NCBI GenBank assembly: GCA_022573485.1
Contig: JACZTW010000003.1
Span: forward strand, 1-34,703
Reading direction: 5' to 3'
From: Planctomycetota bacterium
GTDB taxonomy: Bacteria > Planctomycetota > Phycisphaerae > UBA1845 > CAIVHJ01
DNA length: 34,703 nt
Part shown: piece after piece, positions 33,468 to 34,703 of the stretch
Numbering within the stretch: the first letter of the stretch is position 1
Layout: the number at the start of each line of letters is the position of its first letter
Program-made: the position numbers and the translations under genes
The notes under the pieces: generated by a model
The model's input: only the letters and a program-made list of their open reading frames with translations
Databases searched by the model: none
Told to the model about the DNA's origin: nothing

Positions 33468-34568
33468 TCAAGTGGCGACGGGGTATTCTGAATAAATGGC
33501 CTGTAGATTGTCCTGTTCGATCAATTCCCGAATCCTAACCATCAACCGCTGGTAGAATCGGATGTTGTGGATCGAGGCCAGAATCGGTCCCAGCATTTCG
33601 TCCACCACAAACAAGTGCCTAATATAACCTCTGCTGAAGTGCGTGCAAGCATGGCAATCGCAGCCGTCCTCGATCGGCTGATCCGCGGTCTTGTGCTGCT
33701 CATTACGGAGCTTTACAGGCCCGTTGGCAGTGAAGGCTTGGGCGTTCCTCCCGTTGCGGGTGGGCAGCACGCAGTCGAACATGTCCACGCCGCGGCGGAC
33801 CGCCTCTACGATGTCCCTCGGCATGCCCACGCCCATGAGGTAGCGCGGGCGATCCTCGGGCAGCTCGTCCGGCAGGTAGTCCAACACTTCCATCATTTGC
33901 TCGTGCGACTCGCCCACGGACAGCCCGCCGATCGCATAGCCCGGGAAATCCAGTTCGCACAGCTCCGCCGCACAGCGCATCCTCAGGTCCTCATACACCC
34001 CGCCCTGCACGATCCCAAAGAGCGCCTGATCTTCCCGCGTGTGAGCCTGGCGGCAGGCCTGCGCCCAGCGCAGCGTTCGCGAGACTGCCTCTTCGACTTG
34101 GCTTCGCTCGCACGGGTAGGGCGGGCATTGATCGAAAGCCATGATGATGTCCGCGCCCAGCTTGTTTTGCACGTCGATGGCGGATTGCGGATCGAGCTTC
34201 AACTTCGCGCCGTCGATGTGCGATCGAAACGTCACGCCCTCGTCGCTGATCTTGGCCAGCGATGCCAGCGAGAAGATTTGGAATCCGCCGCTGTCGGTCA
34301 GGATCGGCTTGTCCCAGCCCATGAAGCCGTGCAGTCCGCCGAACTCCGCGACGACCTCGGGCCCGGGCCTCAGCAACATGTGGTACGTGTTCGCCAGGAT
34401 GATTTCGGTTCCAGTGGCGACGATTTGGGAAGGCGTCAGGCCTTTGACCGAGGCCTTGGTGCCGACGGGTATAAACGCAGGAGTCTCCACCACGCCGTGC
34501 GGCGTGTGAAGCCGCCCGCGGCGGGCCTTGCTGCCGGAATCGCTGGCCGTTAGTTCAAAGGAAAACAC
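33468..34568 (-). CDS. tgt: tRNA-guanine transglycosylase (queuine tRNA-ribosyltransferase)
   Basis: An enzyme that exchanges guanine-34 for preQ1 in tRNAs of the GUN anticodon class. The frame starts at 34568 (GTG) giving 366 residues beginning FSFELTASDSGSKARRGRL, like the family start; a GTG at 34604 would add 12 residues without homology. Key parts are the nucleophile-region Asp in DSGGFQIFSL, GGLSVGES, MFDCVLPTRNGRNAQAF, and a zinc site CDCHACTHFSRGYIRH...H near the end. No other queuosine genes (queA, queC to queG) are in the window. Zinc and catalytic residues are intact. Confidence 0.95.
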   Translation of the reverse strand: MFSFELTASDSGSKARRGRLHTPHGVVETPAFIPVGTKASVKGLTPSQIVATGTEIILANTYHMLLRPGPEVVAEFGGLHGFMGWDKPILTDSGGFQIFSLASLAKISDEGVTFRSHIDGAKLKLDPQSAIDVQNKLGADIIMAFDQCPPYPCERSQVEEAVSRTLRWAQACRQAHTREDQALFGIVQGGVYEDLRMRCAAELCELDFPGYAIGGLSVGESHEQMMEVLDYLPDELPEDRPRYLMGVGMPRDIVEAVRRGVDMFDCVLPTRNGRNAQAFTANGPVKLRNEQHKTADQPIEDGCDCHACTHFSRGYIRHLFVVDEMLGPILASIHNIRFYQRLMVRIRELIEQDNLQAIYSEYPVAT

Positions 34569-34604
34569 CGCACAATCTTTACAGCTCCGCTGCGCGCGAG
34601 CCAC

Positions 34605-34703
34605 GGGGATCGGGCAGTCGTGTCGGAGTTTATCTAGATTCCAACAACTTCAAAATATCCACAAAGAAGCCACCATGTCTGCCCCCTGCCCAGGACGAGT
34701 AAT
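34605..34703. other. Right edge of the window
   Basis: These 99 bases are the upstream region of tgt. On the plus strand an ATG at 34674 in a GAAGccaccATG context opens a frame that runs off the window, and may be the start of a divergent gene; only nine codons are visible. On the minus strand TAGATA near 34633 could be a -10 for tgt without a good -35. Confidence 0.3.

Noticed and set aside
34674-34703. Start of a plus-strand gene at the right edge
   Set aside because: Nine codons are too few to support a call; only noted in the edge entry.

Overview
The window looks like chromosomal DNA of a Planctomycetota bacterium, most probably a metagenome- or Phycisphaerae-type lineage; the class is my inference. 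The signs are a G+C-rich sequence, a DUF1559-style prepilin with the GFTLVELL motif, secreted proteins that end in or carry paired calcium loops with the LLGxWG signature common in planctomycete exoproteins, Cys-rich CDDGD repeats, and an outer-membrane (Lpt) export pair.

Region 1 (1-5971) is accessory DNA around a tRNA-Leu(CAA) gene at 2088-2171. The first 42 bases of this tRNA are repeated exactly at 58-99, so that a 2.03-kb segment with a single cargo gene lies between direct repeats. The cargo is a secreted alpha/beta hydrolase fused to an N-terminal ILEI/PANDER-like domain. Right of the tRNA lie the C-terminal stub of a tyrosine recombinase (minus strand), an IS630-family element with a frameshifted transposase, an IS5-family element that abuts it with no spacer, and two small minus-strand genes of unknown function. 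I read this as a decayed integrative element at a tRNA attachment site.

Region 2 (5972-11224) is one giant minus-strand gene for a secreted mosaic protein of 1750 residues. It holds a signal peptide, short Cys-rich CTDC-like repeats, eight near-identical 52-residue repeats (156-bp tandem repeats in the DNA), a dockerin-like pair of calcium loops and a C-terminal FG-GAP beta-propeller.

Region 3 (11741-22224) is mostly core. purD faces away from an lptF-lptG pair for lipopolysaccharide export. frr converges on lptG. A type IV prepilin-like gene has a clear intrinsic terminator. A PQQ-type beta-propeller protein lies just upstream of purH, and a PduO-type cobalamin adenosyltransferase follows. 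The two purine genes purD and purH are 6.8 kb apart and not in one operon.

Region 4 (22197-34703) holds an O-antigen ligase-like membrane protein whose end overlaps a convergent glycosyltransferase, which is itself downstream of polA; a STAS-domain protein divergent from polA; a small secreted protein with a dockerin-like tail; a membrane-anchored coiled-coil protein with a BRCT-like C-terminus; an inositol monophosphatase-family enzyme; and yajC and tgt on the minus strand in the order often seen beside secDF. Envelope building (lptFG, O-antigen ligase, glycosyltransferase, yajC) is the main functional theme outside nucleotide and RNA metabolism.

No CRISPR array, rRNA gene or complete prophage was seen. 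The most unusual parts are the tRNA-half-bracketed hydrolase cassette and the 156-bp repeat array.
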